Shown here piece after piece: positions 36,434 to 44,309 of a stretch of DNA of 64,000 nt (the stretch's first letter is position 1; each line of letters begins with the position of its first letter). Made by a program: the position numbers and the translations under genes. The DNA lies in assembly GCF_003633685.1 (NCBI RefSeq), contig NZ_RBKT01000001.1:3906001-3970000 (forward strand), written 5' to 3'. The stretch comes from Micromonospora pisi (GTDB lineage: Bacteria; Actinomycetota; Actinomycetes; Mycobacteriales; Micromonosporaceae). The notes beneath the pieces were generated by a model. That model was not told the origin of the DNA and did not search any database. It saw nothing but the letters and a program-made list of their open reading frames with translations.

Positions 36434-37549
36434 TCAGGGCTGGCGGAGGAGCGGGGCGTAGTTGGCCCGGAACATCCGCCGGCCGATCGCGGACATGACC
36501 GTGTCCCGCAGCACCGGTGCGAGCCCGAGGGCGTGGTCCCGGCGGTGAGTCTGGCCGAGCACCCAGTCCGTACGCGGGCGGCGGCGCTGTTCGTACCCGC
36601 GCAGCGCCTCGGCGACCGTACCTGCCGTACGCAGGAACTCGGCCAGCACGAGCGCGTCCTCCAACGCCATCGCGGCGCCCTGCGCCATGTTCGGCGAGGT
36701 GGCGTGCGCGGCGTCACCGATCAGCAGGATGCCGCCCCGGGTCCACGAGTCGAGCACGACCTCGCGGTTCGGCCCGGCGTACACGGCGTCGGCCCCGGCG
36801 TCGTCCAGTGCGCTCAGTAGCGTCGCCGCCGGCTCACCGAACCCGGCCCGTACCTCGTCCCGCCAACCGGGTCGATCGCCGCCCCGGCCGGCGTTGTAGT
36901 AGCAGTAGACCTGGTCGGCGCTGATCGGAATGGTCAGGAACTGGGTTCCCGGTCCGAACCTCACCGACCAGACCGGTTCGGCGTCGAGGCGAGGAGCGAG
37001 AAAGCGGTAGGCGTACTGGTCGAGGGAACGCGGCTGCGCCCCGTCGAAGGCCAACTGTCGTACGGTCGAGTTCACCCCGTCGGCACCGATCACCAAGTCG
37101 TAACGCTCGGTGCTGCCGTCGTCGAACCCGACCGCGACCCGGTCCCCCTCGGGGACCAGCGTCACCGGGTGCCGACCCCAGCGGACCGGTTGCTCCTCGA
37201 TGCCGGCAAGCAGCACCCGATGCAGTTCCGCGCGGTGCAGCGAGAGGCAGGGGCCCACGCCGCGCCACAGTTGCGCCACGTCGACCTCGAACAGACGGCG
37301 GCCCCGGCTGTTCGCGGTCCGCTGCCGCTCGATCTCCACGGCCGCCTCGGCGACCGGCTTGAACAGGCCCAGCGTCCTCAGCGCGCGGGCCGCGTTGCCG
37401 GGCAGGTAGAGGCCGGTTCCGGTGGTGGTGAGGCCGGCCGAGCGCTCGACCAGGTCGATCGTCGCTCCCCAGTCACGCAACGCCCTGACGGTCGCCAGAC
37501 CGGCGATGCCGGCGCCGACGACCAGTACCCGGATACCGCGACCTCGCAC
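36434..37549 (-). CDS. FAD-dependent monooxygenase
   Basis: A 371-aa group A flavin hydroxylase. The N-terminal FAD fold is IRVLVVGAGIAGLATVRAL (GxGxxG); YDLVIGADGVNSTVRQL is the DG motif, and LLIGDAAHATSPNMAQGAAM is the second FAD motif (GD). The substrate is unknown; no biosynthetic cluster surrounds it. The GTG 37549 start (RGRGIRVL) has GGGGGCTGGA upstream; GTG 37588 is an alternative. Confidence 0.88.
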   Translation of the reverse strand: MRGRGIRVLVVGAGIAGLATVRALRDWGATIDLVERSAGLTTTGTGLYLPGNAARALRTLGLFKPVAEAAVEIERQRTANSRGRRLFEVDVAQLWRGVGPCLSLHRAELHRVLLAGIEEQPVRWGRHPVTLVPEGDRVAVGFDDGSTERYDLVIGADGVNSTVRQLAFDGAQPRSLDQYAYRFLAPRLDAEPVWSVRFGPGTQFLTIPISADQVYCYYNAGRGGDRPGWRDEVRAGFGEPAATLLSALDDAGADAVYAGPNREVVLDSWTRGGILLIGDAAHATSPNMAQGAAMALEDALVLAEFLRTAGTVAEALRGYEQRRRPRTDWVLGQTHRRDHALGLAPVLRDTVMSAIGRRMFRANYAPLLRQP

Positions 37550-37703
37550 GTCCAGCCCCCCACTTCTGCCGACCGGCGGTCCCCGCACTGAGTGCCCGCT
37601 GGGCCGCCGGGGCCACTGTAGGGCGGAACCGGTTTCCGGAGCCCAGCCGAGTGAGCATGGTCTCGACCCGAGGGCCGGTCGCCGGACCCGCAGGTCCCGG
37701 TGT

Positions 37704-37736
37704 CCCGGTCAGCCCGGTCAGCCCGGTCAGCCCGGT
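37704..37736. repeat. 9-bp tandem repeat at the end of a membrane protein gene
   Basis: CCCGGTCAG is repeated three times (37704-37730) with a degenerate fourth copy. The stop codon of the minus-strand gene (37727-37729) lies inside it, and slippage would move the stop. Confidence 0.7.
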
Positions 37737-38512
37737 ACGACGCCGGGGCCGAGAATCCAGCGCAGGACGTACGTCAGCATGGTGAGCGCGATCCCGAGGC
37801 CGATGCCGATCAGGAAGCCGTCGTAGCCGCGCGCACGCTTCCAGCCCGGCGCCTCGACGCCGGGCAACCTCGGCGCCAGTGCCGCGCGCGGGTCGGGCCG
37901 CCACCGTTCCCGTCCCACCCAGGCAAGCACCCCAAGCCCGTACGGGACCAGCGAGATCCAGAACCAGAACCACCTGGTGCCGTGGACCGGAGCCGGCCCG
38001 GGGACCAGGGCGAACAGGAACACCACCATCGCCACCACGGCGGTCGACTGGGCGGCAAACCCGATCCAGTGCAGGCTGATTCCGCTACCTCCGCGTCCCA
38101 CCGCCGACGTCAGGTCCGCGATCAGGCGGCGTTGTGGCCGGGGGTTGTCGACGGACCGGTTGCCCGACTGGTCGACCGGGTCCTGTGGACCGGCGTCGGT
38201 GTAGCGGACCCGACCGGACTTCGTCGTCCAGGCCACCATGCTGCCGCCGCGGTCGCCCTGCATCGCGGGGGGCGCCCCCCAGAAGTCGCCGGAGCGCATG
38301 CCCCAGCCCGTCTCGACGGAGGTCACCGCACCGGCGGCGATGTCCCGTCGCGCCTGGTCCGCGTCAACCGGACGAGGTGCCGACCACCAGGCCAACATGG
38401 CCCAGGAGACCCAGAGCAGCACGACGAATCCGCCCACGGTGGGCGTGAACCGGGCCCGCCCCTCGCCTGATCGTGGCCGCCAGCACGGCGCCACCGAACC
38501 GAACGACATCAT
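37727..38512 (-). CDS. Multi-pass membrane protein of unknown function
   Basis: Not recognised. It is 261 aa from ATG 38512 (MMSFGSVAPCW), with TM helices near 27-45 (GGFVVLLWVSWAMLAWW), 140-160 (AVVAMVVFLFALVPG), 170-190 (WFWFWISLVPYGLGVLAWV) and 235-255 (FLIGIGLGIALTMLTYVLRW). The loop between the first two helices has a region with TSVETGWGMRSGDFWG that could lie outside the cell. It is on the same strand as its neighbours but not tightly spaced. Confidence 0.65.
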   Translation of the reverse strand: MMSFGSVAPCWRPRSGEGRARFTPTVGGFVVLLWVSWAMLAWWSAPRPVDADQARRDIAAGAVTSVETGWGMRSGDFWGAPPAMQGDRGGSMVAWTTKSGRVRYTDAGPQDPVDQSGNRSVDNPRPQRRLIADLTSAVGRGGSGISLHWIGFAAQSTAVVAMVVFLFALVPGPAPVHGTRWFWFWISLVPYGLGVLAWVGRERWRPDPRAALAPRLPGVEAPGWKRARGYDGFLIGIGLGIALTMLTYVLRWILGPGVVPG

Positions 38513-38640
38513 GCGGACCCCATCCCCGGTGGGCTTCCAGACATCGGTCAGCGTCTCATGACCATGCTTGTCGGCACGCCCCGCCAGGCAGGGCGTACGG
38601 CGGCGGCGTGCTGGCGGCGGCGGCGCCGACGGAACCCCCG

Positions 38641-39675
38641 CTAGAGGTCGAGCAGTCGGCCCTCGATCGCGCTGGTCCGGGCCGCGGCGAGCACCTCCAG
38701 GCTGGCGACCGCGTCCCACGGGTCGACCGGCACCGGGCCGGCACCGCGTACGGCGGCGGCGAAGGCCGGGTAGAACGTGTCCCACCGGCCCCGTTCGGTC
38801 GGCACGGAGTTCCGGGTCGCGCCGACCTGGAGCCGACCCCAGCGCGACTCGGGCTCGACCCCCCAGCGCTCGCCCTCGGTGGCCGGTGACCGACCCGCGA
38901 TCAGGTCGTCCTCCTGCCCGCCGGAGCCCTCGATGACGTAGCTGCCGGTGGTGCCGGTGACCCGGAACCGTGGGCCGGGCGCACCCTGGACCCAACTGCC
39001 CCAGAGCTGGGAACGTACGCCGCCGACGTGCTCCAGCGCGACGAAGAAGTCGTCGTCGAGGCCCCCGAGGTCGTCCCGTACCCGCATCTCGGCGTAGACC
39101 CGGGCGACCGGGCCGAAGAGCAGCATCGCCTGGTCGACCAGGTGGCTGCCGAAGTCGAGCAGGGTGCCACCGCCCGCCGCCGGGGGACCCGGGTCCGGGG
39201 AGAACCGCTCGAACCGCGACTCGAAGCGGGTGACCGTGCCCAGCTCCCCGTCCGCGATGAGCCGACGTACGGTCAGCAGGTCCGCGTCCCAGCGACGGTT
39301 CTGGTAGACGCTCAGCACGACACCGGAGCGCTCGGCCAGTTCCACCGTCTCCCGCGCCGACGCAGGGTCCAGCGCGAACGGCTTGTCGACCACGACCGCC
39401 AGCCCCATCCGGATCGCCTCCTGGGCCAGCGGCACGTGGGTGTCCGCCGGGGTGGAGATCGCGACCGCCTCCACACCCGCCTCCACCAGGGCCGCCAACG
39501 AGTCGTACGCGGACGTGCCGGGCTGGTCCCGGGCCAGTTCGTCCCGGCGTGACGGGGCCGTGGTCACCACCCCGACCAGCTCACATCCGGGGGCCGAGGC
39601 GATCAGGGGGGCGTGGAAGTACCGCCCACCGAAGCCGTACCCCACAAGTCCGAACCGTACCGCTGATGTCGACAT
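38641..39675 (-). CDS. Gfo/Idh/MocA-family oxidoreductase
   Basis: A 344-aa NAD(P)-dependent sugar-type dehydrogenase. The Rossmann motif is FGLVGYGFGGRYFHAPL, the conserved EKP-like motif is VVVDKPFALD, and GGGTLLDFGSHLVDQAMLLFG holds the D-x3-H catalytic pair. ATG 39675 begins STSAVRFGLVGYG. A TATGAT -10-like box ends six bases before it, so the message is probably leaderless. It lies downstream of the GH87 locus across a strong terminator, so it is probably separate from it. Confidence 0.88.
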   Translation of the reverse strand: MSTSAVRFGLVGYGFGGRYFHAPLIASAPGCELVGVVTTAPSRRDELARDQPGTSAYDSLAALVEAGVEAVAISTPADTHVPLAQEAIRMGLAVVVDKPFALDPASARETVELAERSGVVLSVYQNRRWDADLLTVRRLIADGELGTVTRFESRFERFSPDPGPPAAGGGTLLDFGSHLVDQAMLLFGPVARVYAEMRVRDDLGGLDDDFFVALEHVGGVRSQLWGSWVQGAPGPRFRVTGTTGSYVIEGSGGQEDDLIAGRSPATEGERWGVEPESRWGRLQVGATRNSVPTERGRWDTFYPAFAAAVRGAGPVPVDPWDAVASLEVLAAARTSAIEGRLLDL

Positions 39676-39750
39676 GAAATGATCATATGACTGGCCGTGT
39701 GACCAGGGGCGGGGCTCCGGACAGTGGTCGAACTTCGGTGGCTTGGACAT

Positions 39751-39791
39751 GACAGTGCCGCCGGGAGAACGAGCCTCCCGGCGGCGCTGTC
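39751..39791. terminator. Strong bidirectional terminator
   Basis: A 17-bp stem, GACAGTGCCGCCGGGAG against CTCCCGGCGGCGCTGTC with one G-T pair, around a six-base loop. It lies between the Gfo/Idh gene promoter and the end of the first GH87 gene and ends transcription of the glucanase. Confidence 0.85.
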
Positions 39792-39832
39792 ACCAGTTAC
39801 CTGCTACCGCCTGTCGACGTACCGCGTCACCC

Positions 39833-42800
39833 TCACGGGTTGACGGTGATGGTGAAGGTCGACGTGGTGTTCCGGATGTTCTGGAAGTTGTTGCTGAACC
39901 GGACATTGTTGAAGGTGGCCGACCCGACCGCCGGTCCCTGACCGGGCTCGGGCAGCTCGTTCGCCCAGATGCCGAAACCGGACTTGGCGTCGAAGGCGTC
40001 ACCGCTCTTCTGCGCGCCGCTGATGGAGATGTTGTTGAAGACGGTGTCGGTCACCGCCTGGGTGGCCTGACCACCGCTGTAGTTCGACTGGAACATGATG
40101 CCGTGGTACGTCGGATCGACGATGTCCACGTTGTTTATGCGGATGGCGCGTAGCTCCTTGGACGCGGCAAAGATCCAGATCGCCGGGAAGGTCTGCGAGC
40201 CCCAGAAGTGACCACCGGCCCGGACGATCGAGGCGTTCTCGATCGTCGTGAGCCCCGGACCGAACCCGATGAACGGGTAACCGAAGTCGAGCGAGCTGAC
40301 CGTGATGCCGGAATAGGTCAACATGTCGGCGATGTACATGTTACGGAAGATGTTGTTCTGTCCGCCGTACACCGCCACACCCGCCGCACGCCAGGTCAGC
40401 GTGGCGGTCAGGTTCTCGAACACGTTGCCGGTGTTGGCACCGCCACCGCTGTCGGTCGCGGAGAAGAGCGCGAACGCGTCGTCACCGTTGGTCCGACCCT
40501 CGACGTTGCTGATCAGGTTGTTGTTGCTGCCGTTGGTCATGTTCGTGCCATCGGCGTACGTGTTCCGGATCCGGGAGTTCTTGATCGTGGTGTTGGTGAC
40601 CCCCAGGCCCCAGAACATGCACATCTGGTGCTCCACCCAGATGTTGTCGAACGTCATGTTCGAGGTACGGGCGAAGTTGAACACCTTGCCCGGCCCGTCG
40701 TTACGGGAGGTGTAGTTCCCGAAGTACGAGAAACCGGTGAAGCTCGACCCGTTCGCCGACGCCTGGGCGTCGAAGCCGACATCGGTGTTCTCCTGGTTCG
40801 CCGGTGCGGCGAACCGGGTGTACCAGGGGCCGGCGCCGACGATCTGGAGCGCCTTGCCGGACACGTTGAACTTCGACTGCGTCTGGTAGGTGCCCGCCGG
40901 CAGGTAGACGCCGATCAGGTTGGCGTCCTGCCGGGCCCGGTCCAGGGCGTTCTGTACGTCCTGGTGGGTGAAACCGGTCGGCACCGCGAACCGGGCCGGG
41001 TCCGGATTCGCCACCGCGGCCACCAGCTCCGTGTTGATGAAGTCGATCGCGTACGTGGTGGTGTTCGCGGCGTCCTTCTGGAGCTTGATCCTGCTGCCCG
41101 CCGGGATGGTGGCGTCCAGGAAGATGTTCGCCTCGTCGTAGATGTGCCGGGGCGAACCCGACCCCGGGGAGTTGTTCGGGCTGGCCTCGGCCCCGTAGAG
41201 CCAGATGTACTTCGAGGTCAGCGGGATCGCCTTGTGGAACACGTTGTCGACGTAGACGTTGAGCGTGGAGTTGATCCCGCCACCACCCGGCGCGTCCGGG
41301 ATGGAGAAGCGGGTGACCAGCGTGTTCGTGCTCGCCTTGGTGGTGAACTCGACGAAGTTGCCGGTCGAGTTCAGGGTCACCGCGCGGCGGCCGGAAGCCT
41401 CACCGGCAAGGTCGCCGATAATCCGGTTCGGCCCGACAACCTGTGCGCCGCCGCCGACGAGCCCGTCCTCCGCCTCGTACATCTCGTACGGCAGGTTCGC
41501 CCCACGACCGACGAAGAACCCGGTGGTGCTGGTGTTGTTGACCCGCTTCACCGGCAGCTCGTTTGCGTCGTCGGCGAGTACGACGCGGACGTCGTAGCGA
41601 CCGTTCACGGCGGTCCAGGTGCCGAGGTTGACCGGGGCGGTGGTGGCACCGGCCGCGATCGTGCCGGTGTAGGAACCGGTCAGGGTACGCAGCACCGCGC
41701 CGTTGGTCGGATTTACCACGGTGAGCGTGATGCCGTGGGCGCCACCGGCGGAGGCGACCGTGCCCTGGTTCCTGATCGCCACCGTGAAGGTGACCGTGTT
41801 ACCGGCGGCCGGGTTGCTCGGCGACCAGGCCACCGGCGAGACGACCAGGTCGGAGCTGGCCACCGGCGAGACGACCAGCGACGACGGGTTGGTGAAGCTG
41901 TTGTTCGCGTCGTTCTGCTCGATCACCGTGTTGGCCTCGTCGACCTTGGCGCTCAGCGGGTAGGTTCCCGCGTTGCGCGGACCGACGTTCGCGGTGACCG
42001 TGGTGGCGGCACCCGCCGCCAGCCCGCCGACCGAGGCGGTGCCGGCGAGCGTCGTACCCAGGTAGAAGTTGACGTTGCTCGCGGGTGAGGCGGCGCTCCC
42101 GGCGTTGCGGACCGTGGCCGAGAGGGTGACCGCGTCGGTCTCGACCGGCGAGGCCGGGGTGAACGCCATCCCGGTGATGGTCAGGTCCGGGTTCGGCGCG
42201 GGTACGCCGATGATCTGGATCTCGGCGACCTGCCCGCCCGGCGCGCCACTGTTCGAGGCGATGGAGAGCCGGACGTCAGCGACCGTGGCGCTGACCGGGA
42301 TGGTCACCGTGTTCCCCGTCGCCGGGCTGAAGCTGTAACCCTGCGCACCGGAGATGCTGGTGAACGAGGTGCTGCTCTGCTCCCGGCCAAGCACCTGGAT
42401 GTTCTGCGTACGCGGACCCCAGGCGGCGTCCGGGTTCAGCTTCACCACGATCTGGTTGACCGTGGCGTTCGAGCCCAGTGCGACGGTCAGCACGCTCGGG
42501 AAGTTGTTCCCCTCCCAGTAGGTGGCGACGTTGTTGTCGTTCGCGTTCGTCGGCACGAAGGTGAAGGTCGACCCCGAGGCGGTGACCGGCTTGCCGACTG
42601 CCAGGTTCGAGCCACCGGGGGTGCTTCCGCTACGGGTCACCGTGTTGCTGTTGCCCGACTGGTTCCCGGCCGCGTCCTTCGCCCGTACGTAGTACGACAC
42701 CGTCGCCGTCGCCGGCTGGCTGTCGGTGTACGTCAACACGTTCCCGGCGACACTCGCCCGCACCGAACCGTTGGCGTAGACGTCGTACCCGGTCACGCCC

Positions 42801-44140
42801 ACGTTGTCGCTCGACGCACCCCAGGCCAGGCGGATCTGCCCCGACCCCGGCTCGGTGAAGGTGAGGTTCCCGGGCACGGTCGGCGCCTGGTTGTCCCCAC
42901 CCGGTGTGCCGGTACGGGTCACCGTGTTGCTGTTGCCCGACTGGTTCCCGGCCGCGTCCTTCGCCCGTACGTAGTACGACACCGTCGCCGTCGCCGGCTG
43001 GCTGTCGGTGTACGTCAACACGTTCCCGGCCACGCTGGTGCGCAGCGTGCCGTTCGCGTAGACGTCGTACCCGGTCACGCCCACGTTGTCGCTCGACGCA
43101 CCCCAGGCCAGCCGAATCTGCCCCGACCCCGGCTCGGTGAAGGTGAGGTTCCCCGGCGCGGTCGGCGCCTGGGTGTCACCCTCCGTCGGCCCGTACACCT
43201 CGAACTCGGAGAGCTGCCCGGCCGGCCAGCCGGTGTTGCCGGTGATGTTCAGCCGCACGTACCGGGCGGTGGCGGCGTTGAAGTTGATCGTCACGGTGTT
43301 GCCGGTGGCCGGGTTGAAGGTGTACCCGGCCGACGCGACGATGGTGGAGAACGGCCCACCGCTGTTGTTGCTGCCCTGCACGCTGAGCGTCTGCGTACGG
43401 GTCTGCCAGGCGGAAGCCGGCGGCAGCTTCAGCACCACCCGGTTCACGCTGACGGCCGCGCCGAGGTCGGCCTGGATCCACTGCGGGAACGCGTTGTTGG
43501 CGCTCTCCCAGTAGGTGTTGGCGTTGCCGTCGTTCGCGTTGCCCGCCCCGTACACGTCGGCGAAGCTGCTCGCGGTCAACGACACCACCGCCGCCGCCGC
43601 GAGGTTGACGTTCGAGACCGCCGCCTGGTGCACCTCCAGTTCGGCGAGCTGTGCGGCGGCGGCCCCGCTGTTGGCGGTGACGTCGGCCCGGACGTACCGG
43701 GTGGTGGTGGCCGGGAACTTGACGGTCACCAGGTTCCCCGCCGACGGGCTGAAGGTGTAGCTCGCCGAGCCGACGATGGTGCTGTACGACGTACCGTCGG
43801 GGCTGCCCTGGATGGCGAGCGTCTGGGTCCGCTTCGACCAGCCCTTGGGCAGCTTCAACGTGACCCGGTCGATGCTGGCGCTGCCGCCGAGGTCGACCGT
43901 GGCGGCCTGCGGGAAGGCACCGCTGCCCTGCCAGTAACTGTCCTGGTCACCATCTTTGATCTTGGCGGCGTCGTGGCCGGCGACGGCACTGGTCGCCGCG
44001 GCCCTGCCGGCGGCGAGGTTGGTCGGGCTCGTCTGATCGACGGGCGCGGCTGATGCTGGCAGGGCTGGCGCGAGCGACACGACCAGTCCGGTCGCGAGCG
44101 TCGCCGCCAGCGGACGCCAGGGGACGGGGTTGGTTCTCAT
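39833..44140 (-). CDS. Secreted multidomain GH87-type alpha-1,3-glucanase (probable)
   Basis: A 1435-aa exported enzyme. The signal peptide (about 1-32) ends in ASAA. Next come two discoidin-like domains (about 40-175, 180-316), two near-identical FN3 domains (about 322-505), a third discoidin-like domain (about 510-650), two CARDB domains (about 655-870), a CBM35-like module (about 885-1040, EMYEAEDG) and a C-terminal right-handed beta-helix. Asp1197 (YADGTN) and Asp1220-Asp1221 (NGDDAF) have the Asp-x22-Asp-Asp spacing of GH87 catalytic residues. GGAGGAACGCA precedes ATG 44140. It probably cleaves fungal alpha-1,3-glucan or related polymers. Confidence 0.85.
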   Translation of the reverse strand: MRTNPVPWRPLAATLATGLVVSLAPALPASAAPVDQTSPTNLAAGRAAATSAVAGHDAAKIKDGDQDSYWQGSGAFPQAATVDLGGSASIDRVTLKLPKGWSKRTQTLAIQGSPDGTSYSTIVGSASYTFSPSAGNLVTVKFPATTTRYVRADVTANSGAAAAQLAELEVHQAAVSNVNLAAAAVVSLTASSFADVYGAGNANDGNANTYWESANNAFPQWIQADLGAAVSVNRVVLKLPPASAWQTRTQTLSVQGSNNSGGPFSTIVASAGYTFNPATGNTVTINFNAATARYVRLNITGNTGWPAGQLSEFEVYGPTEGDTQAPTAPGNLTFTEPGSGQIRLAWGASSDNVGVTGYDVYANGTLRTSVAGNVLTYTDSQPATATVSYYVRAKDAAGNQSGNSNTVTRTGTPGGDNQAPTVPGNLTFTEPGSGQIRLAWGASSDNVGVTGYDVYANGSVRASVAGNVLTYTDSQPATATVSYYVRAKDAAGNQSGNSNTVTRSGSTPGGSNLAVGKPVTASGSTFTFVPTNANDNNVATYWEGNNFPSVLTVALGSNATVNQIVVKLNPDAAWGPRTQNIQVLGREQSSTSFTSISGAQGYSFSPATGNTVTIPVSATVADVRLSIASNSGAPGGQVAEIQIIGVPAPNPDLTITGMAFTPASPVETDAVTLSATVRNAGSAASPASNVNFYLGTTLAGTASVGGLAAGAATTVTANVGPRNAGTYPLSAKVDEANTVIEQNDANNSFTNPSSLVVSPVASSDLVVSPVAWSPSNPAAGNTVTFTVAIRNQGTVASAGGAHGITLTVVNPTNGAVLRTLTGSYTGTIAAGATTAPVNLGTWTAVNGRYDVRVVLADDANELPVKRVNNTSTTGFFVGRGANLPYEMYEAEDGLVGGGAQVVGPNRIIGDLAGEASGRRAVTLNSTGNFVEFTTKASTNTLVTRFSIPDAPGGGGINSTLNVYVDNVFHKAIPLTSKYIWLYGAEASPNNSPGSGSPRHIYDEANIFLDATIPAGSRIKLQKDAANTTTYAIDFINTELVAAVANPDPARFAVPTGFTHQDVQNALDRARQDANLIGVYLPAGTYQTQSKFNVSGKALQIVGAGPWYTRFAAPANQENTDVGFDAQASANGSSFTGFSYFGNYTSRNDGPGKVFNFARTSNMTFDNIWVEHQMCMFWGLGVTNTTIKNSRIRNTYADGTNMTNGSNNNLISNVEGRTNGDDAFALFSATDSGGGANTGNVFENLTATLTWRAAGVAVYGGQNNIFRNMYIADMLTYSGITVSSLDFGYPFIGFGPGLTTIENASIVRAGGHFWGSQTFPAIWIFAASKELRAIRINNVDIVDPTYHGIMFQSNYSGGQATQAVTDTVFNNISISGAQKSGDAFDAKSGFGIWANELPEPGQGPAVGSATFNNVRFSNNFQNIRNTTSTFTITVNP
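42625..43170 (-). repeat. Near-identical tandem FN3-coding repeat (282-bp period)
   Basis: Two adjacent 94-codon units in the GH87 gene are almost identical at DNA level, with an offset of 282 bp (for example TACGGGTCACCGTGTTGCTG at 42631 and 42913). Both encode TFTEPGSGQIRLAWGASSDN. This points to recent duplication or gene conversion. Confidence 0.9.
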
Positions 44141-44251
44141 TGCGTTCCTCCAACTTCGGGCTGGAACGTCAGATGGGGGTGATGGTGCGAAAGCCCTACG
44201 GGCCGACGGGACGGGCAGACATCACCCGCACCCGATTGGTACCGGCGGGAG

Positions 44252-44306
44252 GTAAGGAAGGGCCCCTTGTTATCGCTTTCCGTTGTATAAGGGGCCCTTC
44301 CTAACC
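44252..44306 (-). repeat. Dispersed palindromic repeat, copy 1
   Basis: Read on the minus strand it runs GGTTAGGAAGGGCCCCTT, TATACAACGGAAAGCGATAAC, AAGGGGCCCTTCCTTACC. The outer arms (about 14 bp) form a hairpin. It begins four bases after the stop codon of the upstream GH87 gene and is about 110 bp before the start of the other one. Copies 2 and 3 are at 47.5 and 56.7 kb. Confidence 0.9.
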
Positions 44307-44309
44307 TCC

